Shown here piece by piece: positions 37,045 to 46,234 of a stretch of DNA of 64,000 bases. The notes beneath the pieces were generated by a model. That model was given only the letters and a program-made list of their open reading frames with translations, was not told where the DNA came from and ran no database searches. Source of the DNA: Conexibacter sp. CPCC 205762 (lineage in GTDB: Bacteria > Actinomycetota > Thermoleophilia > Solirubrobacterales > Solirubrobacteraceae). Positions within the stretch are counted from its first letter, which is position 1, and each line of letters starts with the position of its first letter. The position numbers and the translations under genes were made by a program. The DNA lies in contig NZ_JAUTDN010000024.1 of NCBI RefSeq assembly GCF_030646155.1, positions 1 through 64,000 of the forward strand, given 5' to 3'.

Positions 37045-38355
37045 TCAGCGCGGCTCGACGATGCGCGCGGCGGCTGACACGGCCGCGGCGTAGGCGCCGA
37101 GGGCGGCGACGAGGTCGTCCTCGGCGCTGTCCTCGATGCGGTTGTGGCTGATCCCGCCGATGCTGCGCACGAACAGCATCGCCGCCGGCACGCCGGCGCG
37201 GGCGACGGCGACGGAGTCGTGCAGCGCGCCGGAGACGAGCGCGCGGGAGCCGGCATCGCTCGTGCCAGCCGCGCCGCTATCTGCGCCAGCCGCGCCGCTA
37301 TCTGCGTCAGCCGCGCCGCGGTCTGCGGCGACCGCCGCCTCCAACGCCGCCACCAGCCGCGCGTCGAACGCGACGGCGGGCGTCGCCCACAGCGGCGCGA
37401 CCTCGACCTCGACGCGCTCGTCGGCGGCGATCTCGCGCGCGGCCCGCTCGACCGCCGCGCGCAGCGCGAGCAGCTCCTGCTGGCGCTCGTGGCGCAGGTC
37501 GACGAGCAGCTCGGCACGGCCGGCGACGGCTGTCACGATCCCCGGCTCCAGGCGCAGCGCGCCCGCGGTCGCGAGGCCTCCGGCGGTCGCGGCCGCGTCG
37601 CGTGCGGCGAGCGCCAGGCGGGCCGCGGCGGCGCCGGCGTCGCGGCGCAGCGGCAGCGGCGTCGTCCCGGCGTGGGCGGCCTGACCGGCGAAGACCACGC
37701 GCAGCCGCTCGACGCCGACCGCGCCGCGCGGCACACCGAGCGCTCGCCCAGCCGCTTCCAGCACCGGCCCCTGCTCGATGTGCAGCTCCAGCAGCGCGTC
37801 GACCTGCGCGAGCCGCTCGGAGGCCTCCGGCATCGCCGCCACCGCCACGCCGTGCGCGGCCGCGACGTCGGCGAAGCGCGCGCCGTCGGCGTCGCGCAGC
37901 TCGGCGACGGCCGCGGCGTCGAGCAGCCCGCAGGCGGCGGACGAGCCGAGCAGGCTGTGGCCGAAGCGCGCGCCCTCCTCGTCGGCCCAGTCGACGAGCG
38001 CCAGCGTCGCCTCGCGCCAGCCCTGCTCCGCGGCGCTGCGCACGACCTCCAGCGCGGCGACGACGCCGAGCGCGCCGTCGAGCCAGCCGCCGTCGGGGAC
38101 CGAGTCGAGGTGCGAGCCGAGCGCCAGCGTCGGCGTGCCCGGATGGCCGGGCAGCAGCGCCCAGCCGTTGGCGGCGGCGTCGTGCTCGACCGCGACCCCG
38201 CAGGCGGCCAGGCGCTCGCGCAGCCACGCGCGCGCGGCCAGCCAGGTCGGCGTCCAGGCGACGCGCTGGGCGCCGCCCGCGTCGGAGGTCAGCGCCGCCA
38301 GCTCGCGCAGGTCGGCGACCATGCGCCGGCCGTCGACGCGCAGCTCAGGCGTCAT
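37045..38355 (-). CDS. M20 family N-carbamoylase/allantoate amidohydrolase-type enzyme
   Basis: The 436-residue protein has the hydantoinase/carbamoylase set of motifs. They are LALGSHLDSVPDGGWLDGAL (metal His and bridging Asp), DWADEEGARFGHSLLGS (catalytic and ligand Glu), LELHIEQGPVLE, the lid residues GQAAHAGTTPLPLRRDA, and LHDSVAVARAGVPAAMLF. Such enzymes hydrolyse N-carbamoyl amino acids, allantoate or ureidoglycolate, releasing ammonia and carbon dioxide. That fits with the HyuA/HyuB genes 3 kb away. Residues near 345-365 contain a short seven-residue repeat. It follows the amidinotransferase-fold gene with an 11-base overlap. Confidence 0.9.
   Translation of the reverse strand: MTPELRVDGRRMVADLRELAALTSDAGGAQRVAWTPTWLAARAWLRERLAACGVAVEHDAAANGWALLPGHPGTPTLALGSHLDSVPDGGWLDGALGVVAALEVVRSAAEQGWREATLALVDWADEEGARFGHSLLGSSAACGLLDAAAVAELRDADGARFADVAAAHGVAVAAMPEASERLAQVDALLELHIEQGPVLEAAGRALGVPRGAVGVERLRVVFAGQAAHAGTTPLPLRRDAGAAAARLALAARDAAATAGGLATAGALRLEPGIVTAVAGRAELLVDLRHERQQELLALRAAVERAAREIAADERVEVEVAPLWATPAVAFDARLVAALEAAVAADRGAADADSGAAGADSGAAGTSDAGSRALVSGALHDSVAVARAGVPAAMLFVRSIGGISHNRIEDSAEDDLVAALGAYAAAVSAAARIVEPR
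37264..37326. repeat. Three 21-bp tandem repeats inside the M20 gene
   Basis: Copies begin at 37264, 37285 and 37306. The first two are identical and the third differs at three positions. In frame they encode a seven-residue Ala/Gly/Asp/Ser unit read as ADSGAAG, in a loop near residue 350. It is probably a recent replication-slippage expansion. Confidence 0.85.
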
Positions 38356-39367
38356 CGCGCAGCAGCTCCATCGTCGAGCAGTGGATCCCGCCGCCGTTGC
38401 GGTGGACCTCGTCGAAGGGGATCGTCAGCACCTCGATCCCGCGCTCGCGCAGCAGCTCCGCGGTCCGCGGAGCGGCGGTCGAGGTCAGCACGCGGCCGGG
38501 CGAGAGCGTCAGCAGGTTGAGCGCCCACGGCTCCTGCGGGTGCGCCCAGATCAGCTCGATCCCGAGCGCGCGCAGATCCTCCATGAAGGTGTACGGCAGC
38601 CCCTCGGCGTTCACCAGCGCGCGGTCGCGGTCGACCATCGCGAAGTGGATGTCGAGGTGGACGACGAAGCCCGGCAGGTCGACGACCATCAGCTCCCAGC
38701 TGATCCGCGCCAGCGTCGCGCGCAGCTGCTCGGCGCCCTCGCGGTTGCAGCGAACGGACGTGCCGAGCGCCGCGAGGCCGGGGCGCAGCTTCATGAACGA
38801 GCCGCCCTCCAGCGTGGCGCTGCCGACCGTCGTCGCGAGGATCGGCAGGCCCAGCGCGGCGACCGTGCGCGTGACGTCGGCCTCCTCCCCGCGGCGCATC
38901 CGCGGCGCGAGCCGGCCGATGATCGCGCCGCCGCGGACGGTCACGAGCGGGTCGCGGACGTAGCCGGCCTTCGTGAACGGGAACGGCAGCGGCTCGGCGA
39001 CGTGGACCTCGACGCCCTCGGCTCGCAGCGTCGCGACGAGCCCGGCGTGCTCGGCGTGGAAGCCTGCGAGGTCGGGCGCCGCGCCGCCGGTGAAGTACCA
39101 GTTGCCGTCCGGGTCCACCAGCGCGTCCAGCTCGGGCCGGTAGTGCTGCGGCGCGATCGCCTCCAGCGCCGGGCCGGGCGCGCGCACGAGCACCTTGCGC
39201 AGGCGGCCGACCTCGTCGGAGGCGCCCCAGCGCTCGCCCCACACCTGCGCCAGCTCACCCGGGTCCTCGAACGGCGGCTCGGGCGCGGGCGGCGTCAGCA
39301 GCTGGTGCGAGCCCGGCGGCGGCGCCGCGTAGCCGTCGAGTGCGTCGAGCCCGAGTGCTCCTGACAT
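38345..39367 (-). CDS. Amidinotransferase/arginine deiminase-fold enzyme
   Basis: The 340-residue protein has the guanidine-modifying fold. FTKAGYVRDPLVTVRGGAII holds substrate Asp, the catalytic His lies in VVHLDIHFAMVDRDRALV, and the nucleophilic Cys lies in NGGGIHCSTMELL at the C terminus. Family members hydrolyse arginine, dimethylarginine or agmatine, or transfer amidino groups. The exact substrate is open, but it acts on a guanidino compound, which suits the creatinase-like protein of the island. ATG 39367 follows a GGAAGGA site. It is the first gene of a leftward pair with the M20 enzyme. Confidence 0.88.
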   Translation of the reverse strand: MSGALGLDALDGYAAPPPGSHQLLTPPAPEPPFEDPGELAQVWGERWGASDEVGRLRKVLVRAPGPALEAIAPQHYRPELDALVDPDGNWYFTGGAAPDLAGFHAEHAGLVATLRAEGVEVHVAEPLPFPFTKAGYVRDPLVTVRGGAIIGRLAPRMRRGEEADVTRTVAALGLPILATTVGSATLEGGSFMKLRPGLAALGTSVRCNREGAEQLRATLARISWELMVVDLPGFVVHLDIHFAMVDRDRALVNAEGLPYTFMEDLRALGIELIWAHPQEPWALNLLTLSPGRVLTSTAAPRTAELLRERGIEVLTIPFDEVHRNGGGIHCSTMELLRDDA

Positions 39368-39489
39368 CTGTCCGTCCTTCCGGGGTTTCCGAGGGGGTGA
39401 GCCGAGTCGCACGCTACGCGCGCGGGTGCGCGCCCAGCCACTGCGGATCGTCCAAAGTCGCATGCGCCGTTTCGTGCGCTGCCAGGTGG

Positions 39490-39528
39490 CGCGCGCCGTT
39501 CGGTCGATCCTCCGACGAACGGCGCGCG
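39490..39528. promoter_or_regulatory. 13-bp perfect inverted repeat in a divergent promoter
   Basis: CGCGCGCCGTTCG (39490-39502) and CGAACGGCGCGCG (39516-39528) are exact reverse complements 13 bases apart. They lie in the 217-base gap between the leftward amidinotransferase-fold gene and the rightward flavin oxidase. The arms could pair in RNA as an attenuator or bind a dimeric regulator such as the local PucR protein. Confidence 0.6.
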
Positions 39529-39584
39529 CTTTCGGGCTCCGTCCAGTTGGGCTGCGCCACGGCGTCGGCGATGCTCTCAATCCC

Positions 39585-40967
39585 ATGGACCCGATCACCG
39601 CCTCCACCTTCGGCCGTCGCTTCCGCGGCGAGGTCGTGCTGCCGGGCGACGCCGGCTACGACGCCGCGCGCGCCGTCTACAACGTGCGCGCCGACCTGCG
39701 GCCGGCCGTCGTCGCGCGCTGCCGCGGCGCCGCCGACGTCGCGACGGCGCTGCGGGTCGCCGCCGACCGCGGGCTGGAGCTGGCGGTGCGCGGCGGCGGG
39801 CGTCACGTCGCCGGCTACGGCTCGGTCGACGGCGGCCTCGTGATCGACCTCGGCCCTGCCGACGGCGTCCACGTCGACCCTCGCGCCGGCGTGATCCGCT
39901 TCGGGCCGGGCGCGCGCAACCGCGACCTGCTGGTCGAGGCCGAGCCGCACGGGCTGGCGCCGGTGACCGGCGTCGTCGGCCACGTCGGCGCGGCCGGCCT
40001 GACGCTCGGCGGCGGGATCGGCTGGCTCAGCCCGCGCCACGGCTTCGCCTCCGACAACGTGATCGCGCTCGACCTGATCAGCATCGACGGCGAGCGGCTG
40101 CGCGTCAGCGCCGACCACGAGCCGGAGCTGTTCTGGGCGATGCGGGGCGCCGGCGCCAACTTCGGCGTCGTGACGAGCTTCGAGGTCGCCGCCCATCCGG
40201 TCCGGCGGACCGTCCTCGGCGGAGATCTCGTCTTCGCGGGCGACAAGGGGCCGGACGTGCTGCGGCGCCTGCGCGAGCTGGCGCTGACCTGCTCGACCGA
40301 CCTCTACTTCTTCGCCCTCTACGGCCTCGCCGAGCCGCTGCCGGGGATCCCGGCGCAGCTGCACGGGAGACTGGTCCTGACCGTCTTCGCCGCGCATCTC
40401 GGCGAGCCCGGCCAAGCGGCCGCGGAGCTGCGCGAGCTGCGCACCGACCCGCAGCCCGACGCCGACCTGATCCGCGAGACCGGCTACGTCGACCTGCATC
40501 TCGACCAGGACGAGATCTACCCCGAGATCCGCCAGTACTGGGCGGCCGAGCACGTGCCGCTGAGCGACGCCGCGATCGACGTGATCCACGACGTCGCGCT
40601 CGCGATCGAGGACCACAGCGTGATCGACCTCTACCCGTGGTCCGGCGCGATGTGCGCCGAGCGCCCCGGAGACGGCGCCTTCGCCTGCCGCGACAGCGGC
40701 TGGGACGTCGCGACGCTCGCGCAGTGGACCGACCCCGCGCGCGACGACGCCCAGCTCGCCTGGGCCGAGCGGATCTCCAGCGGCCTGCGCGCGACCGGCG
40801 AGGTCGCCACCGGCGTCTACCCGAACATGGTCAGCCGCCTCGGAGAGGAGCGGCTGCGCGAGTACTTCGGCGCCGCGCGGTGGGCGCGGCTGGAGGCGCT
40901 CAAGCGCCGCTTCGACCCCGCCAACCGCCTCCACCGCAACGCGAACGTCCCGCCGCCGGCCGCCTGA
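39585..40967 (+). CDS. FAD-linked oxidase of the berberine-bridge-enzyme type
   Basis: The 460-residue protein has the PCMH-type FAD domain. It carries LAVRGGGRHVAGYGSVDGGL (about 63-82, with the His that usually carries covalent FAD). A second motif VGHVGAAGLTLGGGIGWLSP follows near 132; here His stands near the usual second, Cys, attachment site. The protein ends with the BBE motif YFGAARWARLEALKRRFDP. Members oxidise alcohols, sugars or heterocycles using oxygen. ATG 39585 is the start where the domain begins; upstream in-frame sequence overlaps the inverted repeat and is not protein-like. Confidence 0.88.
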   Translation: MDPITASTFGRRFRGEVVLPGDAGYDAARAVYNVRADLRPAVVARCRGAADVATALRVAADRGLELAVRGGGRHVAGYGSVDGGLVIDLGPADGVHVDPRAGVIRFGPGARNRDLLVEAEPHGLAPVTGVVGHVGAAGLTLGGGIGWLSPRHGFASDNVIALDLISIDGERLRVSADHEPELFWAMRGAGANFGVVTSFEVAAHPVRRTVLGGDLVFAGDKGPDVLRRLRELALTCSTDLYFFALYGLAEPLPGIPAQLHGRLVLTVFAAHLGEPGQAAAELRELRTDPQPDADLIRETGYVDLHLDQDEIYPEIRQYWAAEHVPLSDAAIDVIHDVALAIEDHSVIDLYPWSGAMCAERPGDGAFACRDSGWDVATLAQWTDPARDDAQLAWAERISSGLRATGEVATGVYPNMVSRLGEERLREYFGAARWARLEALKRRFDPANRLHRNANVPPPAA

Positions 40968-41001
40968 CCTCTCGATGCCCCCCACACAGCGAGAACCCAC
41001 C

Positions 41002-42864
41002 GTGAACAGCAACGACCCGATCGAGTTCAGCATCTTCCTGAGTCGCATGCGCAACGTCGTCGACGAGATGTCGGTCACGCTCAGCCGCGCCGCGATGACG
41101 CCGATCATCGCGCTCGCGCACGACTTCTCCTGCTGCATCTACGACGTGCAGGCGCGCCAGGTCGCCGTCCACGACGCGCTGCCGATCCAGACCAGCTCGA
41201 TGGACCTGCTGATCGAGGAGACCGCGACGGCCTTCGGCGCAGACATCGCGCCCGGCGACGTGATGCTCTGCAACGACCCGTACCGCGGCAACACGCACGT
41301 CGGCGACCTCGTCGTGCTGGCGCCGGTCTTCGTCGACGGGCGCCAGCTGTTCTGGTCGTGCGCCCGCGCCCACCAGCTCGACATCGGCGCGCCGCTGCCG
41401 ACGACGACGACGCCGTGGGCCGCGAACGTCTGGCAGGAGGGCCTCGCCGTCCCGCCGCTGAAGATCTACGCCGCCGGCAGACGACGCGACGACGTGCTCG
41501 ACCTCTACCTGCGCAACCTGCGCTGGCGCGACCTGCTCGAAGGCGACCTGATGGCGCAGCTCGGCGCCGTCTGGACCGGCTCGCGGCGGCTGGAGCAGCT
41601 CGCCGCCGACCTCGGCGCCGAGCGGATGCTGGAGCACGTCGAGCGGGCGATCGCCTACGGCCGCCGCCGCACCGCGAGCGAGATCGCCGCGATGCCGGAC
41701 GGCCGCTACGAGGCCGAGGGCTGGATGGACGCCGACGGCGCCGGCCGCGTCAACGTGACCGTGAAGGCCGCCGTCGAGATCGACGGCGACGTCGTCCGCG
41801 TCGACTTCGCCGGCACCGACGGCCAGTCGGCGAGCGGCTTCAACGGCAGCCGCGCCGTCGTCGAGGCGGCCGGGCGGATCCCGCTGCTGATGGCGATCGA
41901 CCCCGACATCCCGCACAACCAGGGCTGTCTCGACGCGGTCACGGTCGCGGCCGAGCGCGGCAGCCTCGCGCAGGCGTCGTACCCGGCCTCGACCGGCGGC
42001 GCGACGACCTGGCCCGGCGACGTGCTGCAGGACGTCGTCTGGCGCGCGCTCGTGCAGGCCGTCCCGGAGCGGGTGCGGGCCGGCACGGCGCGCTGGAACA
42101 ACGCGCCGGAGCTGTACGGCGCTGGCGGCGAGGAGGCGGAGCCGTGGGGCCTCGTGCTGCTCAACGGCGGCGGCGGGGGCGGCGCCGCGGCGGGCACCGA
42201 CGGCTGGCCGCTGATCACCTCGCCGGCGGCCGAGGGCGGCCTCAAGGTCGCCTCGGTCGAGGAGACCGAGCTGCTGCATCCGCTCGTCTTCGTCGAGTGG
42301 GAGGTCGAGCCGGACTCGATGGGCGCCGGCGAGTGGAGCGGCGGCCCCGGCATCCGCCTGACGTTCCGCCCGACCGACGATGCGATCGACCTCTTCAACC
42401 CGTCCGACGGGCTCGACAACCCGCCGCACGGCGTGCTCGGCGGGAGCGCCGGCGCGCAGGGCGGCTCCTACGTCACCGAGCCCGACGGCACGCGCACCTT
42501 CTATGCCTCCGTCTACATGACGAAGCTGCTGCCCTCCCAGCAGTGGACATCGCTCTCCAGCGGCGGGGGCGGCTACGGCGACCCGCTGCGGCGCGACGCC
42601 GCCCAGGTCGCCGCGGACGTCCGCGACGGGCTCGTGACGCGAGCGCGGGCGGAGGCGCTGCACGGCGTCGTGCTGACCGCCGGCGGCGCGCTCGACGCCG
42701 CCGCGACGAGCGCCCGGCGCGCCGCGCTCGCCGCCGCCCGGCCCGATGGCTGGGACGCGGTCGTGCCGGCCTGCGCGGCGACCGAGACGTGGGCCGACCG
42801 CACCGCCGCGCCCGAGGACCGGGTCGTGCGCGACGGCGCGACCGTCGAGACCCTGCTGGCCTGA
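41002..42864 (+). CDS. hyuB: Hydantoinase B / N-methylhydantoinase beta subunit
   Basis: The 620-residue protein matches the HyuB family from start to end. It opens with DPIEFSIFLSRMRNVVDEMS and has DVMLCNDPYRGNTHVGDLVV, the conserved THxxD-like CARAHQLDIGA and a Gly-rich SLSSGGGGYGDPLRRD near the C terminus. With HyuA it forms an ATP-dependent enzyme that opens hydantoin or 5-oxoproline rings, or carboxylates ketones in relatives. GTG 41002 fits the family start; ATG 40975 would add nine residues. The next gene, hyuA, follows after 30 bases. Confidence 0.93.
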   Translation: MNSNDPIEFSIFLSRMRNVVDEMSVTLSRAAMTPIIALAHDFSCCIYDVQARQVAVHDALPIQTSSMDLLIEETATAFGADIAPGDVMLCNDPYRGNTHVGDLVVLAPVFVDGRQLFWSCARAHQLDIGAPLPTTTTPWAANVWQEGLAVPPLKIYAAGRRRDDVLDLYLRNLRWRDLLEGDLMAQLGAVWTGSRRLEQLAADLGAERMLEHVERAIAYGRRRTASEIAAMPDGRYEAEGWMDADGAGRVNVTVKAAVEIDGDVVRVDFAGTDGQSASGFNGSRAVVEAAGRIPLLMAIDPDIPHNQGCLDAVTVAAERGSLAQASYPASTGGATTWPGDVLQDVVWRALVQAVPERVRAGTARWNNAPELYGAGGEEAEPWGLVLLNGGGGGGAAAGTDGWPLITSPAAEGGLKVASVEETELLHPLVFVEWEVEPDSMGAGEWSGGPGIRLTFRPTDDAIDLFNPSDGLDNPPHGVLGGSAGAQGGSYVTEPDGTRTFYASVYMTKLLPSQQWTSLSSGGGGYGDPLRRDAAQVAADVRDGLVTRARAEALHGVVLTAGGALDAAATSARRAALAAARPDGWDAVVPACAATETWADRTAAPEDRVVRDGATVETLLA

Positions 42865-42894
42865 CCACCACCTCTTCTCTGACCTAGGACGAAC

Positions 42895-44970
42895 ATGGCA
42901 CTGCGCATCGGCGTCGACATCGGCGGCACCTTCACCGACCTCACCGTCGTCGACGACGGCGGTCGCACGCTGCTGGTGTGGAAGGAGGACACGACCCACG
43001 GCCGCTACGCGGAGGCGATCAGAACCGGCCTGGGCGCGATCGCGGCCGAGCTGGGTCGCTCGCTGCGGGAGCTGCTGGAGGACGTCGGCGTCTTCGTACA
43101 CGGCTCGACGATCGCGACGAACATGCTGATCGAGCGCAACGGGCCGCAGGTCGGCCTCGTCGCGACCGAGGGCTTCCGCGACGTCCTCTACTTCCGCGAT
43201 GCCTTCAAGGCCGACCGCTACAACATCCACCTGCGGCGGCCGGCGCCGGTCGTCGACCGCCACCTGCGGGTCGGCGTGCGCGAGCGGGTCCTGCGCGACG
43301 GCACGGTCGAGACCGCGCTCGACGAGGGCAGCGTCCGCGCCGCGGGCGCGACGCTGCTCGCGGCCGGCGTCGAGGCGGTTGCGGTGTCGCTGCTGTGGGC
43401 GCACGTCAACCCCGCGCACGAGCGGCGCGTGCGGACGCTGCTGGCGGAGCAGCTGCCGGCGGTCCCGATCCTGCTCTCCAGCGACGTGCTGCCCGAGCAC
43501 GGCGAGTGGGTCCGCACCTCCGCGACGGCGCTGTCGGCCTACGTCTACCCGGCGACGGCGACCTACCTGCGCGAGCTGGAGCGCTGGCTGGCCGAGCAGG
43601 GGCTGCGCTCCGACCTGCTCGTGATGCAGATCAACGGCGGCTGCGCGAACGTCGAGCAGTGTCTGAAGGTTCCGGTCGCGCTGACCCACTCGGGGCCGGC
43701 GGCGGCGCCGGTCGCCGCACGCCACACGGCGCGCCGCGTCGCGCAGGCGCTGGCGCGCGAGGTGATCACGATCGACATGGGCGGGACCTCGTTCGACGTG
43801 ACGCTGATGCAGCGCGGACGGGTGCCGCTGGCGCGCGGGCTGGAGATCGACCACCAGCCGATCGGCGTCCCCGGCGTCGACCTGCACTCGATCGGCTCCG
43901 GCGGCGGCTCGCTCGCGTGGGTCGACTCGGGCGGCGCGCTGCGCGTCGGCCCCGACTCGGCTGGCTCGACTCCGGGGCCGGCGGCGTACGGCAACGGCGG
44001 CGTCCACCCGACCGTCACCGACGCCAACCTCGTGCTCGGCTACCTGCCGGAGGCGCTGCTGGGCGGGCGCAAGGCGCTCTCGCGGACACTGTCGGAGGAG
44101 GCCCTGGCGCGTGACGTCGCCGAGCCGCTCGGGCTGTCGGTGACGCAGGCGGCCTTCGGCGTGCTGCGCGTCGTCGAGGAGGACATGGCGGGCGCGATGC
44201 GTGCCGTCTCGGTCGAGCGCGGGATCGACCCGCGCGCCTTCCTGCTCGTCGCCGGCGGCGGCGCCGGGCCGCTGCACGCCGCGCGCCTCGCGCGTCACCT
44301 GGAGATGCGCCAGGTGCTGCTGCCGGCCGAGGCGGGCGGGCTGTCGTCGTTCGGCATGACCGTCACCGACGTCCGCCACGACTACTCGTTCGCGCTCCAC
44401 ACGAAGACTGGCGCGTTCCTGCGCGAGCAGGTGGAGGCAGGGTACGCGGAGCTGGTCGAGCGCGCCCGCGCCGACCTGCTGGCAAGCGGCCTTGATCCCG
44501 ACGCGACCCGCTTCGAGCGCTCGGTCGACGCTCGCTACGAGGGCCAGGTCCACACGCTGATGACGGCCGTCCCGGACACCGACCTGGAGGAGCGCGCGCT
44601 CGCGACGCTGCGGTCGAGCTTCGACGCCGCCCACGCGGCCCGCTTCTCCTACGACATGAGAGACCGGCCGGTCGAGTTCCTGCAATGGCGGATGTCGGCG
44701 ATCACGCCCCGCCGCACCGACGTGCGCGAGACCTTCGACGACCTCCCGACGGCCGACGCCGAGCCGGCCCGCCGCGGCTTCCGCAGCGCGATCTTCGACC
44801 TCGGCGACGGCGCCGTCGAGACGCCCGTCTTCGACGCTGCGGCGCTCGCGGCCGGCACGATCGTCGCCGGCCCGGCGATCCTCGACAGCGAGACCTCGAC
44901 GATCATCGTCCCGCCCGGCGACAGCCTGCGCGCCGACGGCAACCGGAACTTCCTGCTCACGGTCGGCTGA
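42895..44970 (+). CDS. hyuA: Hydantoinase A / N-methylhydantoinase alpha subunit
   Basis: The 691-residue protein has the HyuA ATP-binding start RIGVDIGGTFTDLTVVDDGG, then STIATNMLIERNGPQVGLVA. A second sugar-kinase/Hsp70-like domain carries VITIDMGGTSFDVTLMQRGR and LLVAGGGAGPLHAARLARHL. It hydrolyses ATP to drive cleavage of a five-membered cyclic imide with HyuB. The ring-opened carbamoyl product would be a substrate for the M20 enzyme at 37045. It ends the rightward group and the catabolic island. Confidence 0.95.
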   Translation: MALRIGVDIGGTFTDLTVVDDGGRTLLVWKEDTTHGRYAEAIRTGLGAIAAELGRSLRELLEDVGVFVHGSTIATNMLIERNGPQVGLVATEGFRDVLYFRDAFKADRYNIHLRRPAPVVDRHLRVGVRERVLRDGTVETALDEGSVRAAGATLLAAGVEAVAVSLLWAHVNPAHERRVRTLLAEQLPAVPILLSSDVLPEHGEWVRTSATALSAYVYPATATYLRELERWLAEQGLRSDLLVMQINGGCANVEQCLKVPVALTHSGPAAAPVAARHTARRVAQALAREVITIDMGGTSFDVTLMQRGRVPLARGLEIDHQPIGVPGVDLHSIGSGGGSLAWVDSGGALRVGPDSAGSTPGPAAYGNGGVHPTVTDANLVLGYLPEALLGGRKALSRTLSEEALARDVAEPLGLSVTQAAFGVLRVVEEDMAGAMRAVSVERGIDPRAFLLVAGGGAGPLHAARLARHLEMRQVLLPAEAGGLSSFGMTVTDVRHDYSFALHTKTGAFLREQVEAGYAELVERARADLLASGLDPDATRFERSVDARYEGQVHTLMTAVPDTDLEERALATLRSSFDAAHAARFSYDMRDRPVEFLQWRMSAITPRRTDVRETFDDLPTADAEPARRGFRSAIFDLGDGAVETPVFDAAALAAGTIVAGPAILDSETSTIIVPPGDSLRADGNRNFLLTVG

Positions 44971-45280
44971 GGCCGCTTTCGCCAGCCTTCTGACGGGCCG
45001 GCACTCGGCGCTCACACGCACGAGCGCTGCGCCGCTGCTGGCGAGCGCGAGGCGGCTGGCGACGGAGGCAGTGTCGCTGACGACGGCGGTCGTCGTCTCG
45101 TTGATCGGCGATCGACATTGCCGCCTCCCTTCGGGAAGGTCGGACACCGGCCGGTCATTCGCGCACCGCCGGGCCACCTGTTTTCGGGGTCGGCACCGTA
45201 GCGCGGCCGTCGAGCCGAATCGACCGATTCCCCCGTGATCGGCCCCGATCTGACCGGCAAAAGGCACTAGTGCCTTATCT
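44971..45280. other. Intergenic stretch with three successive palindromes
   Basis: No credible gene is present. Three dyads are packed into the last 65 bases: GAATCG-AC-CGATTC (45217-45230), GATCGG-CC-CCGATC (45237-45250) and AAGGCACTAGTGCCTT (45261-45276). The last one recurs at 50550-50563, and about 40 flanking bases are also similar. This is the left boundary of the scarred integration zone. Confidence 0.55.
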
Positions 45281-45297
45281 CGGCGACCTCCTGGGTG
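45281..45297 (-). repeat. Relic attachment site (tRNA-Ala anticodon-arm fragment)
   Basis: CGGCGACCTCCTGGGTG is identical to 50665-50681, which is part of a tRNA-like 3' fragment. Read on the minus strand it continues into a CGC triplet at the anticodon position, as in an alanine tRNA. The T-arm and acceptor stem are missing here. It probably marks an older integration or excision event. Confidence 0.6.
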
Positions 45298-45556
45298 CGA
45301 TCAAGCAGCTCTCCGGCGGCAGAAATGTGCGATTTGCAGGAAGATCCGACGGCCACTGCGTGGCTGGGCGTGCCGTCGATTACCGCGGATTCACGGGGAT
45401 TGCCATGGTTTCGGGCACTCGGCGGCGCGAGTGCCCGACCGGCGGAAGCTGGCGGCGGGCGCCGCCGGATTCGGCCTTCATGGCGCCCTCGCGCGGGGCT
45501 GGCGTGGGCCCCGAGCTCGCGGCGCGCGTCGAGGCGCTGCCGGTTACCGTGCCGGC

Positions 45557-45838
45557 ATGCGCGGTCCGGTCAGAGGTTGGGAGATGCCGCTGGACAAACT
45601 CGTGGAGCTGCCTGCCGAGACGCTGGCGTTCGAGAACGTGATCGACTCGGCGGGGGCGTCGCGGCCGGACCCGGTCGCCTTCTGTCGATCGCAGTACCGG
45701 CGAAACGAGCCGCAGGCGGCGCTCGCGCTCGCCGAGGCTCTCGCGGCACTCGAGCGATTCGGCCTTCTGCTCGATCCGACGAAGGGCCGAAGCCCGACGG
45801 CCGGTTCGGCGGCGGTGGCTGCCACCAGTCTTCGATGA
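45557..45838 (+). CDS. Small hypothetical protein
   Basis: A 93-residue frame from ATG 45557 encodes a balanced, mostly helical sequence (PLDKLVELPAETLAFENVID, AALALAEALAALERFGLLLD) unlike the Arg-rich shadow frames around it. I recognise no family. The last 25 or so codons overlap the tail of the broken XRE gene on the other strand, so one of the two may be decayed. It lies between the two att copies. Confidence 0.4.
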   Translation: MRGPVRGWEMPLDKLVELPAETLAFENVIDSAGASRPDPVAFCRSQYRRNEPQAALALAEALAALERFGLLLDPTKGRSPTAGSAAVAATSLR

Positions 45839-46000
45839 TCGCGTCCACGGTCGTCTCAAGCGCGGCAGCGGCGCGGAGCATGTCCCTGAGGTGCGGGTTG
45901 CGTCAGCGCGGGTCGTTGACTTCCCAGCGGCGGATCGTGCGCAGCGAAATGTCGGTGCGGTGCGACAGCTCCTGATGGCTGTTGCACCGTCCCGGTCCGC
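45815..46000 (-). pseudogene. Broken XRE-type helix-turn-helix regulator
   Basis: On the minus strand one frame reads QELSHRTDISLRTIRRWEV, then NDPR, a TGA stop (45903-45905), and directly continues RNPHLRDMLRAAAALETTVD. The two parts together match one XRE regulator in which the recognition helix is followed by a C-terminal domain. The in-frame TGA and the absence of a start codon upstream show decay. The 3' part still has a start at 45881 but no DNA-binding domain. Confidence 0.6.
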
Positions 46001-46104
46001 ACAGAGGGAGATCCGCGGAGGCGGCGGCAGCTGAGGAGCGGCGGGCTACCGCTACCAACGACCTACCGCTCCTGCTTTGGGAGCAGGAGGTGTTCGCGGA
46101 CCGT

Positions 46105-46228
46105 TCACCAGTCGGTGTGCTGATCGTCGTACTCGTCGCCCGCGACCGACATCAGCAGCGCGATCATCGTGCCGCCCGCGCGTTCGAGCCGATCGCCGTC
46201 GCTCGGCGGGAGGACCTGAGCGGATCGC
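46105..46228 (-). pseudogene. 3' fragment of an unknown gene
   Basis: The minus strand encodes about 40 residues including QVLPPSDGDRLERAGGTMIA and ending GDEYDDQHTDW before a TGA at 46105-46107. The amino-acid balance is that of a real protein, but no start lies upstream within a plausible distance. It precedes the broken XRE gene in the same direction, so both may come from one lost element. Confidence 0.4.
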
Positions 46229-46234
46229 GAGGTG

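Noticed and set aside
40900..45267. Minus-strand open frame of 1455 codons across hyuB and hyuA
   Set aside because: It is antisense to two clearly recognised genes. It is Arg/His/Asp-rich as expected of a shadow frame in GC-rich DNA, and it has no domain.
45270..45641. Plus-strand frame of 123 codons starting at the relic att site
   Set aside because: It runs through the tRNA fragment and has no protein-like pattern; the 45557 frame is better.
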